Shown here one piece after another: positions 1-10,381 of a stretch of 64,000 nucleotides of DNA. The notes below the pieces were generated by a model. That model saw only the letters and a program-made list of their open reading frames with translations. It was not told the origin of the DNA and ran no database searches. How positions within the stretch are numbered: position 1 is the first letter of the stretch; each line of letters begins with the position of its first letter. The stretch spans positions 1-64,000 of the forward strand of contig JAKAEJ010000002.1 in the NCBI GenBank assembly GCA_021818335.1, in the 5' to 3' direction. The position numbers and the translations under genes are program-made. The stretch comes from Pseudomonadota bacterium. Its GTDB lineage: Bacteria; Pseudomonadota; Gammaproteobacteria; Xanthomonadales; Rhodanobacteraceae.

Positions 1-2721
1 CAGTTGCAGGACAAAGCCACAGTGCCCTGCGAAGGCCATTTCCAGCAACGTGACGATCAGGCCTCCGTCGCTTCGATCATGATAGGCAAGCAGGAGGCCT
101 TGCGCATTTGACTGCTGGATGAAGGCGAAGAACGCGCGCAACAGGTGTGGATCATCGACATCGGGTGGCACGCCGCCACCGCGGTTGTAGACCTGGACCA
201 GCGTCGATTCACCGAGACGGTCGCGACCGCCGCCGAGATCGAGTAGCCAGAGATCGGTTTCGCCCTGGTCCAGTCGCAACTGGGGTGTCAGCGCACGGCG
301 GGCGTCGGTTATGCGTGCGAATGCGCTGGCGACCAGAGACACGGGCGCGATGGTTCGCTGCGTTCCCAATTCAGCGTCTTCCCATGTTGTTTGCATGGCA
401 AGTGAATCCTTGCCCACAGGAATCGATATGCCGAGTGCCTGGGTCAGCATGGATGCCGCGGATACTGCATCGAATAGTCGGGCGTCCTCGCCTGGCTGGC
501 CAGCTGCGGCCATCCAGTTGGCGGACAGCCGGACTAGGCCGAGCTCGGCGACCGGCGCGGCCGCGATGTTGGTCAGCGCCTCGCCAATGGCCATTCGCGC
601 CGACTCGGCGCCACCGAGCAACGCGAGCGGAGTTCGCTCGCCGATCGCCATGGCCTCGCCGGCATAGCCTTCGAAGTCGATCAGGCTGATGGCGCAATCG
701 GCCACGGGGACCTGCCAGGGGCCGACCATCGGGTCGCGCGCGCACAGGCCGCCCACGCTGCGGTCGCCGATCGTGACGAGGAAGGATTTGCTGCCGACCG
801 TCGGGTGTCGCAGTACCCTTGCGATGGCATCCTCCAAGGCGATACCCGCAAGGTCCGGAATCACCTCGACGCGTGGCTTGATGCGCGTGGCGTCTCGATG
901 CATCCGTGGCGGCTTGCCGAGCAGCATCTCGAGCGGCATGTCGATCACGGATTCGCATGCGCCGGTACGGCCATCGGTGACCCGCAGGCGCGTTTCCCCC
1001 GTTGTCCGACCGACGATCGCGACCGGACAGCGCTCGCGTGCGCAGATTGACAGCAAGGTGTCCACTTGCGATGGACGCACGCCTAGGACATAGCGTTCCT
1101 GCGACTCGTTGCACCAGAGCTGCATGGGACTCAGCGCCGGGTCGTCGCAGGGAACCTCGGCAAGCTCGATTTCGCCGCCGACGCCGGAATCATTGAGCAG
1201 CTCGGGGATCGCGTTCGACAACCCGCCTGCGCCGACATCGTGGATTGCCACGATCGGGTTGCCATCACCCAGTGCACAGCACGTGTCGATCACTTCCTGG
1301 CAGCGACGCTGCATTTCGGCGTTGTCGCGTTGCACCGACGCGAAGTCGAGTGACGCGTTGGCAGTGCCAGCGCCCAGGGATGAGGCCGCGCCGCCGCCGA
1401 GGCCAATCAGCATTGCCGGCCCACCCAGTACCAATACCGCATCGCCGGGTTGCAGGTGCCCCTTCTGGACGTGGATGGCCGCCAAATTGCCGATTCCGCC
1501 CGCAAGCATGATGGGCTTGTCATAGCCGCGGTGCAGGTGCGGGTCGCCAGTTTCCTGTTCGAAGCTTCGGAAGTAGCCGACCAAGCAAGGCCGGCCGAAT
1601 TCATTGTTGAATGCCGCGGCGCCGAGGGGCCCGTCGCGCATGATCTCGAAAGCGCTGGCATAGCGGGGTGGCAGCGGGCGCTGCGACTCCCAGGGACGGG
1701 GAAGCCCCGGAATGCGCAGGTGCGAGACGCTGAAGCCGGTCAGGCCGACCTTGGGTTTGCCGCCGCGACCCACCGCGCCCTCGTCGCGGATTTCGCCGCC
1801 GGCGCCGGTCGCCGCACCCGGCCAAGGGGCGATGGCGGTCGGATGATTGTGGGTCTCCACCTTGATGGCATAGGGAACCTCGCACGTCTGGGCGCGCCAA
1901 GTCCCGCTGCCGGGGTCGACGCCAAGCCGCCGTCCACGGCTGCCGCTGATCACGGCTGCATTGTCGCTGTACGCCGAGAGCGTGAAGTCGGGGCTGGCGG
2001 CATGGGTAGCCCGGATCATCCCGAACAGCGTCTCCTCGCGGGCTTCGCCGTCGAGTGTCCAGTGCGCGTTGAAGACCTTGTGGCGGCAATGCTCGGAATT
2101 GGCCTGCGCGAACATCATCAATTCGGCGTCGGTGGGATCGCGACCGAGGCGCGCATAGCCATCGGCAAGATAGGCGATTTCATCCGGCATCAAGGCCAGC
2201 CCGAGGCGGGCATTGGCCGCTGCAAGCGCCCCCTGCGGATCGTCACCCAGCGTGACATGTTCCAGAGCACCAGGGTGTCCATGCAGGAACAGGCCTGCCG
2301 CATCCTCGATCCGACTCAACACGGATTCCGTCATGCGGTCGTGCAGGGCCTCAAGGACGGAGGAGTGCGACGGGGACCCCGCTTGGGGCAAGGCATCGAT
2401 GGCATAGGCGATCCCTCGCTCGACGCGGTCCACGCGGAACCCGCAACTGCGGAGGATTTCACTCGCTTTGGAAGACCACGGGGAAAGGGTCCCCAGGCGC
2501 GGCGTAACCCACAGGCTGGCCGCGGCGGGGGCGCTGCCGCGCGCTGCCAGGACCTCGCGTAGCCTGGGCATGTCATCGGACGCGCCATCCAGCCATTCAT
2601 CGACGAAGTACACGAACCATGCCTGGCGCACGCGCGTCCCCGGTGCGGCGGCCTCAAGCCGTGCGTTGAGCCTCTCCAGCCGGAATGGCGAAAGGGCGAT
2701 AGGGCCATCCAGGACGATCAT
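1..2721 (-). CDS. purL: Phosphoribosylformylglycinamidine (FGAM) synthase, 3' end beyond the window start
   Basis: Reverse-strand translation from ATG at 2721 (MIVLDGPIALSPFRLERLNARLEAAAPG...) runs open to the window edge, so it is absent from the ORF track. It contains PurL-type motifs such as ANSEHCRHKVFNAHW, KVETHNHPTAIAPWPGAATGAGGEIRDEGA and NNEFGRPCLVGYFR. Confidence 0.95.
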   Translation of the reverse strand, partial: MIVLDGPIALSPFRLERLNARLEAAAPGTRVRQAWFVYFVDEWLDGASDDMPRLREVLAARGSAPAAASLWVTPRLGTLSPWSSKASEILRSCGFRVDRVERGIAYAIDALPQAGSPSHSSVLEALHDRMTESVLSRIEDAAGLFLHGHPGALEHVTLGDDPQGALAAANARLGLALMPDEIAYLADGYARLGRDPTDAELMMFAQANSEHCRHKVFNAHWTLDGEAREETLFGMIRATHAASPDFTLSAYSDNAAVISGSRGRRLGVDPGSGTWRAQTCEVPYAIKVETHNHPTAIAPWPGAATGAGGEIRDEGAVGRGGKPKVGLTGFSVSHLRIPGLPRPWESQRPLPPRYASAFEIMRDGPLGAAAFNNEFGRPCLVGYFRSFEQETGDPHLHRGYDKPIMLAGGIGNLAAIHVQKGHLQPGDAVLVLGGPAMLIGLGGGAASSLGAGTANASLDFASVQRDNAEMQRRCQEVIDTCCALGDGNPIVAIHDVGAGGLSNAIPELLNDSGVGGEIELAEVPCDDPALSPMQLWCNESQERYVLGVRPSQVDTLLSICARERCPVAIVGRTTGETRLRVTDGRTGACESVIDMPLEMLLGKPPRMHRDATRIKPRVEVIPDLAGIALEDAIARVLRHPTVGSKSFLVTIGDRSVGGLCARDPMVGPWQVPVADCAISLIDFEGYAGEAMAIGERTPLALLGGAESARMAIGEALTNIAAAPVAELGLVRLSANWMAAAGQPGEDARLFDAVSAASMLTQALGISIPVGKDSLAMQTTWEDAELGTQRTIAPVSLVASAFARITDARRALTPQLRLDQGETDLWLLDLGGGRDRLGESTLVQVYNRGGGVPPDVDDPHLLRAFFAFIQQSNAQGLLLAYHDRSDGGLIVTLLEMAFAGHCGFVLQL

Positions 2722-2924
2722 GCACGACGCGCCTTGCTTAAGGAAAACGCGATTTTAGCGCGCTGCCGCGCGGCGCCGTCCGATTCGTCAACAAAACGTG
2801 AGCGCAAGCGCCTGATGCGGCGCCTTGGGACGGCGCCCGGCTGTTGGCCGGGGGCCCGATGCGCATTCCTTTTAGTCCGGTGATGCCAAGGCCTGCCCGC
2901 AGCGGCCCGGGCAAGGGCCGGATG

Positions 2925-2948
2925 CCCCCGGGGGTGCGCCCCGGGGGG
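2925..2948. terminator. Very GC-rich stem-loop between the S9 peptidase gene and purL
   Basis: CCCCCGGGG-GTGCG-CCCCGGGGG, 9-bp perfect stem just 3' of the minus-strand S9 peptidase stop. No T-tract, so terminator function is uncertain. Confidence 0.4.
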
Positions 2949-2959
2949 ATTCTGCTTGC

Positions 2960-5113
2960 TCAGTCGGGAGCGTGCATGCCAATGGCGCTGCCGATGAAGG
3001 ACCAATTGTCGGCGTCGTGCCGAAGCTGCTTGTGCACGGGCATGTAGATGTGGCTGGTGGCCGTGGCGACATGCAGGAGGACGGGATTGTCGCAGCCCTG
3101 GTCGCGCTGCATCTGGGCCGCGAACTTGTAGGCATTGCTCGGTACCACGCGGTCATCGTCCGTCGAGGTCGTGATGAGCGTTGGCGGATAGCAGACGCCC
3201 TTGCGGATGTTCTGCAATGGCGAGTACGCGCGCAGCCACTTGAAATCAGCCCGGTTCTTGTCGGCATCCCCATATTCGGAGATCCAGTATTCGCCGCCGG
3301 AGAATTTCTGGAACCGCAGCATGTCGAGCACGCCATGGCCAACGTAGACCGCGCCGAACAGGTGCGGGTTCTCGGTGACGCTCGCGCCCGTCAGCAGTCC
3401 GCCATTGGAATAACCCATGATGCCGAGGTTCGGCGTGCTGGTGTAGCGATGCGAGATGAGCCAGCGCGCGGCATTGGCAAAGTCGTCGAAGACATGTTGC
3501 TTGTGCTGCAGCATGCCCGCGTGGTGCCACGCTTGGCCGTAGACGCCGCCCCCGCGGAGGTTGGGCATCGCGTAGACGCCCCCCATCTTCAGCCATACGG
3601 CCAGTGTCGGGCTGAAGTAAGGCGTCAGCGTGATATCGAAGCCGCCATAGCCGTAGAGGATGGTGGGATTGTGGCCATTCAGCTTCAGCCCCTTCCGGTG
3701 CACGATGAACATCGGCACGTTGACGCCGCCAGTTGACCGGTAGAACACCTGCGTCACGGCATAGTGGGCGGGGTCAAAATCCACCTTGGGCTTGAAAACC
3801 GTTTGCAGTCGGCCATCGCTGACGTCGTAGCGGACGATTTCGCCGGGACGCAGGAAGGAGGTGAACGCGTAATAGACCTGCTTGCTGCTCACCCGCGCCG
3901 AGATGCCGCCCACCGTGCCCATCGCATCGGGAAGCAAAACGGTGCGGAGCAGCTTGCCGCGGGTGTCGTACAGCGCGAGGCGACTTTTCGCAGCGACCAC
4001 GCGGTGCACCAGCAGATGGCCGTCGGCCAGGTGCACGGATTCCAGCACGGCATCCTTGCGCTGCGGAATCACCGTGCGCCAATGGGCGGGGGATGGTGCG
4101 TCCAGGGGAGTCGCAATGAGGCGGCCCATGGGCGCATCCAGGTCGGTCTGCACGTAAAGCGTGTGGTCGATGACCCCGATGGGCTCGTATTGCGCGTCGT
4201 TGCGCGTGAACAGCGGACGTACCGGTGCATCGAGGTCAGGCTGGGGACCCTTGCCGAGGTCCATCACGTAGAGTTCGTTGCGCGTGATGTTGAACTGGAA
4301 GTCGATGAACAGGTAGTGGCCGTTTTCGGTGGTGCTGCCACCGATGATCCACTGCGGGCGGTCGGGCCGGCGATAGACGAGCCGGTCATCCTGCTGGGGG
4401 CGGCCGAGCCAATGGTAGTAGAGGGATTGTCCCGCCAGTCGCTGCTGGATGGCCTTGCCTCGTGGCGGCTTCGGGTACCGGGAGTAGAAGAATCCGCCGC
4501 TGTTGCCGCTCCACGCGATGTTGGAGAACTTCACCCAGCGAACGGCATCGGGGAGCGTCTGTCCCGTCGCCACATCGAGGACATGGAGCGTCTGCCAGTC
4601 CGAGCCACCCTTGGCCAGGGCATAGGCGAGGTACTTGCCGTTCGGAGACGGCACCCAGGCGGCAAGTGCGGTATCGCCGTTGGGTGATATGCGGTCGGCG
4701 TCGATCAGGAGGCGTGGCGTCCCCGTCGGTCCTTGCTGCACGTAGACCGATGCTTGATTCTGGATGCCGCTGTTGCGGCTGAAGAACAGCAGGTTGCCGC
4801 GCTGGACCGGAGTGCCTTCCTTCGGATAGTTCCACAAGGCCTTGAGCCGCGTGTAGAACGCATCGCGAAGCGGCAGGCCGGCCAGGTAATGATCGGTCAG
4901 CGCGTTCTCGCTGGCGATCCACGGTCCAAGCCGGGCGTCTTCAAGGTTCTCCATCCACTGGTAGGGAGCCGGTACGCGCGTGCCGAAATAGGTATTGACG
5001 ACATTGTCCCGCGGAGCCGGCGGATACTGCAGCGGCGCAGGGCCGGCGGCGTGGACAGCGCCCGCAAGCGTCAAGCCTGCGGCGAGGATCCAGGTCAACG
5101 ATGCGCGCATCAT
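2960..5113 (-). CDS. Prolyl oligopeptidase family (S9A) secreted serine peptidase
   Basis: Signal peptide MMRASLTWILAAGLTLAGAVHA; YPPAPRDNVVNTYFGTRVPAPYQWMENLED; catalytic GIMGYSNGGLLTGASVTENPHLFGA; C-terminal DDRVVPSNAYKFAAQMQ. Confidence 0.93.
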   Translation of the reverse strand: MMRASLTWILAAGLTLAGAVHAAGPAPLQYPPAPRDNVVNTYFGTRVPAPYQWMENLEDARLGPWIASENALTDHYLAGLPLRDAFYTRLKALWNYPKEGTPVQRGNLLFFSRNSGIQNQASVYVQQGPTGTPRLLIDADRISPNGDTALAAWVPSPNGKYLAYALAKGGSDWQTLHVLDVATGQTLPDAVRWVKFSNIAWSGNSGGFFYSRYPKPPRGKAIQQRLAGQSLYYHWLGRPQQDDRLVYRRPDRPQWIIGGSTTENGHYLFIDFQFNITRNELYVMDLGKGPQPDLDAPVRPLFTRNDAQYEPIGVIDHTLYVQTDLDAPMGRLIATPLDAPSPAHWRTVIPQRKDAVLESVHLADGHLLVHRVVAAKSRLALYDTRGKLLRTVLLPDAMGTVGGISARVSSKQVYYAFTSFLRPGEIVRYDVSDGRLQTVFKPKVDFDPAHYAVTQVFYRSTGGVNVPMFIVHRKGLKLNGHNPTILYGYGGFDITLTPYFSPTLAVWLKMGGVYAMPNLRGGGVYGQAWHHAGMLQHKQHVFDDFANAARWLISHRYTSTPNLGIMGYSNGGLLTGASVTENPHLFGAVYVGHGVLDMLRFQKFSGGEYWISEYGDADKNRADFKWLRAYSPLQNIRKGVCYPPTLITTSTDDDRVVPSNAYKFAAQMQRDQGCDNPVLLHVATATSHIYMPVHKQLRHDADNWSFIGSAIGMHAPD

Positions 5114-5294
5114 GGCGCTCTCCATGCGGCTAAGAGGCCGTGCACGCTAGCACGCCCTCTGGCGGCATCCTTATCTGGCAGTATTACGGATTCGCGCGTT
5201 GACGTGATGAATTCGTATGATGGCCCCGGGAGGGCGACGCCGCGCTGTTCGCTGTAGCTGGACGGCCTTCCGCGAGGCGCTGCGGTGCGCCCGC

Positions 5295-6416
5295 TCAGTA
5301 TCCGCTGCCGAAGGCATCGTCCGTTTCGACCGGCAGGTCCGTTTCCTGGGCGCTGCCGCCCTCGGCCAGGCGGATGCGCAGGGCCAGGCCGTCGCGCGAG
5401 TCAGCCTTGTTGAGGGCCTCATCCAGCTCGATGCGGCCCTCGCGATAGAGCTTGAACAGTGATTGGTCGAAGGTCTGCATGCCTTCCTGGAGACTGCGCT
5501 CCATGGCTGGCTTGACCTCATGGACCTGCCCGCGCCGCAGCAGGTCGCGGATATGCGGCGTATTGATCAACACCTCGGCTGCGGGCAGGCGCCGGTTGTC
5601 CTTGCCAATCACCAGTCGCTGGCTGATCACGGCCTTGAGGTTGAGCGCCAGATTCATCAGTACGTTCCTGTGCGCGGCCTCGGGGAAGAAATTGAGGATG
5701 CGCTCGATGGTCTGGTCCGCGTTGTTGGAGTGCAGCGTGGCCAGGCAAAGGTGCCCGGTTTCGGAGAAGGCTATCGCCGCTTCCATGGTCTCCGAATCGC
5801 GAATTTCGCCAATCATGATCACGTCCGGCGCTTCGCGCATGGCGTTCTTCAGCGCCTCGTGGTAGCTGTGGGTGTCGAGGCCGACCTCGCGCTGGTTGAC
5901 GATCGAGCGCTTGTGGCGGTGCAGGTATTCGATCGGGTCTTCAATGGTCAAGATGTGGCCCGGGGTGCTCTGGTTGCGATGGTCGATCATCGATGCCAGC
6001 GTGGTCGACTTGCCCGATCCGGTGGCGCCGACGACCAGAACCAGCCCGCGTGGCTCCATGATGATGTTCTTGAAAATTGCGGGGAGCCTGAGTTGCTCGA
6101 TCGAGGGAATGTCACTCTTGATCGCGCGGATCACCATCCCGATTTCGCCGCGCTGCTTGAAGACGTTAATTCGGAATCGCCCGGCGTCCTTCACGGCTAC
6201 CGCCATGTTCAGTTCCAGCTCGCGTTCGAACTGGGGTACCTGCCCCTCGTCCATCAGCGAATAGGCGATTTTCTTCACCATCCCGCCGGGGAGACCCGTG
6301 CTTCCAAGTGGGTAAAGCTTGCCCTCGACCTTGATGTTCACCGGCGCGCCGGTTGTCAGGAACATGTCCGAGGCGCCCTTGTCCACCATCAATTTGAGGA
6401 AGTAGCCGATATCCAT
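5295..6416 (-). CDS. pilU: Type IV pilus retraction ATPase PilU
   Basis: MDIGYFLKLMVDKGASDMFLTTGAPVNIKVEGKLYPLG; Walker A VVGATGSGKSTTLASMIDHRN; IMIGEIRDSETMEAAIAFSETGHLCLATLHSNN. Confidence 0.93.
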   Translation of the reverse strand: MDIGYFLKLMVDKGASDMFLTTGAPVNIKVEGKLYPLGSTGLPGGMVKKIAYSLMDEGQVPQFERELELNMAVAVKDAGRFRINVFKQRGEIGMVIRAIKSDIPSIEQLRLPAIFKNIIMEPRGLVLVVGATGSGKSTTLASMIDHRNQSTPGHILTIEDPIEYLHRHKRSIVNQREVGLDTHSYHEALKNAMREAPDVIMIGEIRDSETMEAAIAFSETGHLCLATLHSNNADQTIERILNFFPEAAHRNVLMNLALNLKAVISQRLVIGKDNRRLPAAEVLINTPHIRDLLRRGQVHEVKPAMERSLQEGMQTFDQSLFKLYREGRIELDEALNKADSRDGLALRIRLAEGGSAQETDLPVETDDAFGSGY

Positions 6417-6511
6417 CGCGTGCGTCCAGGGTTGGTGTGTGCCGGCCGAATTGCCAAGCGCGGGCAAGCATGCCGACAATAGGCGCATTCCCCCGCTCTG
6501 ATGCGCAGGTT

Positions 6512-6979
6512 ATGGCACGGTCGACAATATTATTCCAGCGCGTCGCGCTGCTGTCCCTCATCGGGGCCGGCCTGCTGCTGGCTGGCTGCGCCAGTACGCC
6601 GCCGCCCACGGATGCCATGGACCAGGCCGCGGCCATGCTCGCTTCGGCGCGTGCGGCGCAGGCGCCGATCTTTGCGCCACTGGATCTGGGCGCCGCGGAA
6701 GCCCGCTACGCGCAGGCGCAGCAGGCGCTTGCCGGTAAGCACTATGGCCGTGCTTCACGCCTCGCTGCGGAGTCGGAAGCCTCTGCTGAACTGGCGCGGG
6801 CGAAGGCAAGACTCGGTCAATTGCGGCTGCAGATCAGCCAGGAGACGCGTCGAAACGCGGATCTGTCGAGCCGCCTGCTCGGGTCGCAGGCGTCGCCGCC
6901 AATCCCGGCGCCACCGGCGCCGTCCGGCGGGACCCAGACCTATCCGGCCAGCGCCAGCAGCAGCGGAGGTGGCCGATGA
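6512..6979 (+). CDS. DUF4398-type lipoprotein
   Basis: MARSTILFQRVALLSLIGAGLLLAGCAS lipobox; APIFAPLDLGAAEARYAQAQQALAGKHYGRASRLAAESEASAELARAKA. Its stop overlaps the next start (ATGA). Confidence 0.75.
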   Translation: MARSTILFQRVALLSLIGAGLLLAGCASTPPPTDAMDQAAAMLASARAAQAPIFAPLDLGAAEARYAQAQQALAGKHYGRASRLAAESEASAELARAKARLGQLRLQISQETRRNADLSSRLLGSQASPPIPAPPAPSGGTQTYPASASSSGGGR

Positions 6980-7944
6980 AGCTCGTCCTTGCGGCAGCGG
7001 TGCTGCTTGCCTTGTCGTCGGCCAGCGTCAGTTGGGCGGCTCCTCCCCCGGACCTCGAGCTCGAGAGGTTGTCCGCGAGCCTCGCGCAGTTGCAGAAGGA
7101 CCCGGTGCTGGGTCGCTATGCGTTTGGCGCGCAGGCGCGTGCGCATGACGCGCTGCTGCAACTGCGTGCCACCGAGGGTGATGCGACGTTGCACGCCTAT
7201 TGGGCCTACATTGCGCAGCAACGCGTGGATCTGGCGTACACAAGTGCACAGATCGACGACGCCCAGGCGAAGCTGGTCCAATTGCAGCGGGAACGCGACC
7301 GGATCCACCTTGAGGCGAGGCAACGCGAACTGGCGAGCCTGCGCGTGGAATTGGCACAGGCACATCTGCAGAACGCCGCCGCCAGCGAAGAGACCCAACG
7401 CTTGCAAGCACAGGGTCAGAGCTATGCCGCGCAAGCGCAGCAGGCACAGCAGGAAGCTGCCCAGGCGAAGCAGCTCGCGGCCATGCAGGCACGGGCTGCA
7501 ACGTTGGCTCGGCGCGAGGCGCAACTGGCCGAACAGGCCATTGCCGCGATGCAGGGCCGACTCGACAACCTGCGGGCGCAGCCCGGACCCCAGGGCATGC
7601 AGATGACGCTGGAGGGTGATGCGTTCGCACCCGGTGCAGCGACCCTGCGACCACAGGCGGCCAGCCATCTTGGCACGCTGGTCAAGTTCGTCCAGTCCCA
7701 TCCGCACGCGGCTGTTCTGGTCAGGGGGTACACCGATGACACCGGCGGTGCAACGGCCAACTTGTCGCTGTCGCGCCAGCGTGCGCAGGCCGTAGCGGAT
7801 GCCCTGGTGGCGCAGGGCGTGCACGCGGGACGCCTTCATGTGGAGGGCTTGGGCGAAGCCAATCCGATCGCCTCGAACGCAACGGCAGCAGGTCGCGCAC
7901 GCAATCGCCGCGTGGTGGTCATCCTTCGTGGCGTCGGCGGCTGA
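6976..7944 (+). CDS. OmpA-family protein (coiled-coil plus C-terminal OmpA peptidoglycan-binding domain)
   Basis: Signal peptide; long Gln/Ala coiled coil; C-terminal HPHAAVLVRGYTDDTGGATANLSLSRQRAQAVADALVAQGVHAGRLHVEGLGEANPIASNATAAGRARNRRVVV. Confidence 0.88.
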   Translation: MKLVLAAAVLLALSSASVSWAAPPPDLELERLSASLAQLQKDPVLGRYAFGAQARAHDALLQLRATEGDATLHAYWAYIAQQRVDLAYTSAQIDDAQAKLVQLQRERDRIHLEARQRELASLRVELAQAHLQNAAASEETQRLQAQGQSYAAQAQQAQQEAAQAKQLAAMQARAATLARREAQLAEQAIAAMQGRLDNLRAQPGPQGMQMTLEGDAFAPGAATLRPQAASHLGTLVKFVQSHPHAAVLVRGYTDDTGGATANLSLSRQRAQAVADALVAQGVHAGRLHVEGLGEANPIASNATAAGRARNRRVVVILRGVGG

Positions 7945-8019
7945 CGCCACGACGCGTTCTTCAGGGCGCCGCTTACGCATCCGGGAATCCGGCAGAGCGC
8001 AACGCCGGGGCGCGTGCCT

Positions 8020-10062
8020 TCAATCCTCTTCGGCCCCCGGTTTCCAGGCTGCCGCCAGCCGTTTCTGAACCAGCGGAGGCGTTGCTTCGTAGTGGGCCAG
8101 TTCCATGGTGTACCGGCCTTGCCCGGCGGTCGTAGCTTTCAGTTCGGTTGCGAAGCCGTCGAGTTCCGCGAGGGGGGCCTGCGCGCGGATGAGGCCCTCG
8201 CCGGCACGCGGACTGTCGGTTCCGAGAATGCGCGCGCGACGCGACGCCAGTGCGCCGGTCAGGTCGCCGACGTGAGCTTCGGGTACGTTGACCTCCAGGT
8301 CGACGATCGGTTCGAGCAACAGTGGGTCGGCCTTCAGGACTGCATCCAGGAAGGCCCTGCGGCCTGCACTGACGAAGGCCACCTCCTTCGAATCCACCGG
8401 GTGGCTCTTGCCGTCCACGATGGTGACGCGCACGTCCTCGATCGGGTAGCCGGCCACGGCGCCCCGGCCAAGACCCTGACGCACACCCTTCTCGACCGCG
8501 GGCATGAACTGTCCGGGAATGGTGCCGCCCTTGACGGCGTCGACGAATTCGAACCCGGCGCCGCGTGGCAATGGCTCGATGCGCAAGAACACTTCGCCGA
8601 ACTGGCCGGCGCCACCGGTCTGCTTCTTGTGGCGATGGTGGCCTTCAGCCACACGGCCTACGGTTTCCCGGTAGGCGATGCGCGGCGCGCGCTGCGTCAC
8701 CTCGACGCCAAAACGTGCCCGCATCCGCGCCAGGGTGACCTTCAGGTGCAATTCGCCTAGGCCGCGGACGACAGTCTCATTTAATTCCTTGTGGTGCTCG
8801 ATCCGGAAGCACGGGTCTTCTTCCGCAAGTCGGGACAGCGCAAGTGCAAGTTTCTGCTCTTGGCCCTTACTGGCGGCCTCGATCGCCAGTGCAAACATCG
8901 GCTGGGGCAGGGCGATCGGATCCAGTCGGATCCCGTCCTCGTCATGGGAATCATGCAGCACCGCATCGGGATGGATCTCGTCGACCTTGGCGACGGCGAC
9001 GATGTCGCCGGGGATCGCTTCGGTGATCTCCACCGTATCCTTGCCGCGGAGGCGGAACAGATGTCCAACCTTGAACGGCTTGCGGGCATCATCGATGAAC
9101 AACTGGCCATCGCGGCGCACGGTGCCCTGGTGCACGCGGAAGACCGCGATTTTCCCTAGGAAAGCGTCGTGCTGAATCTTGAATACATCGGCCAGGACGT
9201 GTTGCGCGGGATCGGGGCCTACGCCGATCTGCACACCATCGGAGGCGCGCCGATAGGGCGGCGGGTTCGATTCGCCGGGGTTTGGCAAAAGGCGTCGTGC
9301 CAGCTCGATGAATTCGCGCACCCCCGCACCGTTACGGGCGCTAAGGAAGACGATGGGCACCAAATGGCCTTCGCGCAGGCATTGCTCGAAGGCGTCGTGC
9401 AGTTCCTGAGCGGACAGCGCCTGCTCGCCCTCGTCGAGATAGCGACCCATCATGCGCTCGTTGATCTCCACCACTTGGTCGAGGATGCGTGCGTGGGCTA
9501 GGGCCAGACTGTCGAAATCCGTTTCACCCTCCTGGTGAAAGAATGCATCGAGGACCCGTTGGCGCCCGCGTTCGGGAAGGTTGACGGGCAGGCATTCTGG
9601 CCCGAATTCGGCGCGTAGCGATTCAACCACGCCGGACAGGTCGGTGCCTTCGGCGTCCATGCGGTTGATCACGAGGATCCGCGCAAGGCCTCGCTCGTGC
9701 GCATAGTGCATCATGCGGCGAGTTCCGTATTCAATCCCGGCGGCGGCATTGACCACGACCGCAACTGTCTCCACGGCCGTAAGCGCCGCCAGCGTGGGTC
9801 CGCGAAAGTCGGCGTAGCCTGGGGTGTCGATCAGATTGATCCGCAGCCCGGGTTGTTCGATGCTGGCCAGCGCGCTCTGGACCGAATGGCCACGCGCGAT
9901 CTCCTCAGCATCGAAATCGCCGACTGTATTGCCTCGTTCGATGCTGCCCGCCGTTTGGATCTGGCCGCCGGCATGCAGCAGGGCTTCGAACAGCGTGGTT
10001 TTGCCGGCGCCTGGATGTCCTACCAAGGCAATGTTGCGGATATCGCGGGATGTGATGAGCAC
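8020..10062 (-). CDS. Elongation factor G-like GTPase (EF-G paralogue)
   Basis: GTG start proposed (VLITSRDIRNIALVGHPGAGKTTLFEALL); NLIDTPGYADF; NRMD; EF-G domain IV/V motifs. Divergent from canonical FusA. Confidence 0.88.
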   Translation of the reverse strand: MLITSRDIRNIALVGHPGAGKTTLFEALLHAGGQIQTAGSIERGNTVGDFDAEEIARGHSVQSALASIEQPGLRINLIDTPGYADFRGPTLAALTAVETVAVVVNAAAGIEYGTRRMMHYAHERGLARILVINRMDAEGTDLSGVVESLRAEFGPECLPVNLPERGRQRVLDAFFHQEGETDFDSLALAHARILDQVVEINERMMGRYLDEGEQALSAQELHDAFEQCLREGHLVPIVFLSARNGAGVREFIELARRLLPNPGESNPPPYRRASDGVQIGVGPDPAQHVLADVFKIQHDAFLGKIAVFRVHQGTVRRDGQLFIDDARKPFKVGHLFRLRGKDTVEITEAIPGDIVAVAKVDEIHPDAVLHDSHDEDGIRLDPIALPQPMFALAIEAASKGQEQKLALALSRLAEEDPCFRIEHHKELNETVVRGLGELHLKVTLARMRARFGVEVTQRAPRIAYRETVGRVAEGHHRHKKQTGGAGQFGEVFLRIEPLPRGAGFEFVDAVKGGTIPGQFMPAVEKGVRQGLGRGAVAGYPIEDVRVTIVDGKSHPVDSKEVAFVSAGRRAFLDAVLKADPLLLEPIVDLEVNVPEAHVGDLTGALASRRARILGTDSPRAGEGLIRAQAPLAELDGFATELKATTAGQGRYTMELAHYEATPPLVQKRLAAAWKPGAEED

Positions 10063-10381
10063 GGTGGGCAGCCTCCGTTGCGGCGCGCCGGTGGCGCGAG
10101 TGCGCATCAAGGCCCGTCCACGGGGTGGATGCCGCCACCGGCGCGGCCGGCGCGGGCGGGCTTGGTTGGGGCTGCCAGCGGCAACCGCTTACCCCATAGC
10201 CTTGTGCGCGTAGCGGCCGCGGTCAAGTCGCGCTGCGCTGCCTGCGCGGCCATGCCGCGGGACGACGTCTGGACGAGGACACTTGACGCCGACAGTCTGG
10301 GCGTGTACCCATCGATGGTGCACTGCGGCAGTCCCGGTCGGGATGGCCATGGCGCACGGTCCTTCCGCACTGGAGATTGCC

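Noticed and set aside
1450-2562. 370-aa plus-strand ORF opposite purL
   Set aside because: The minus strand encodes unmistakable PurL that is missing from the track only because its stop lies outside the window.
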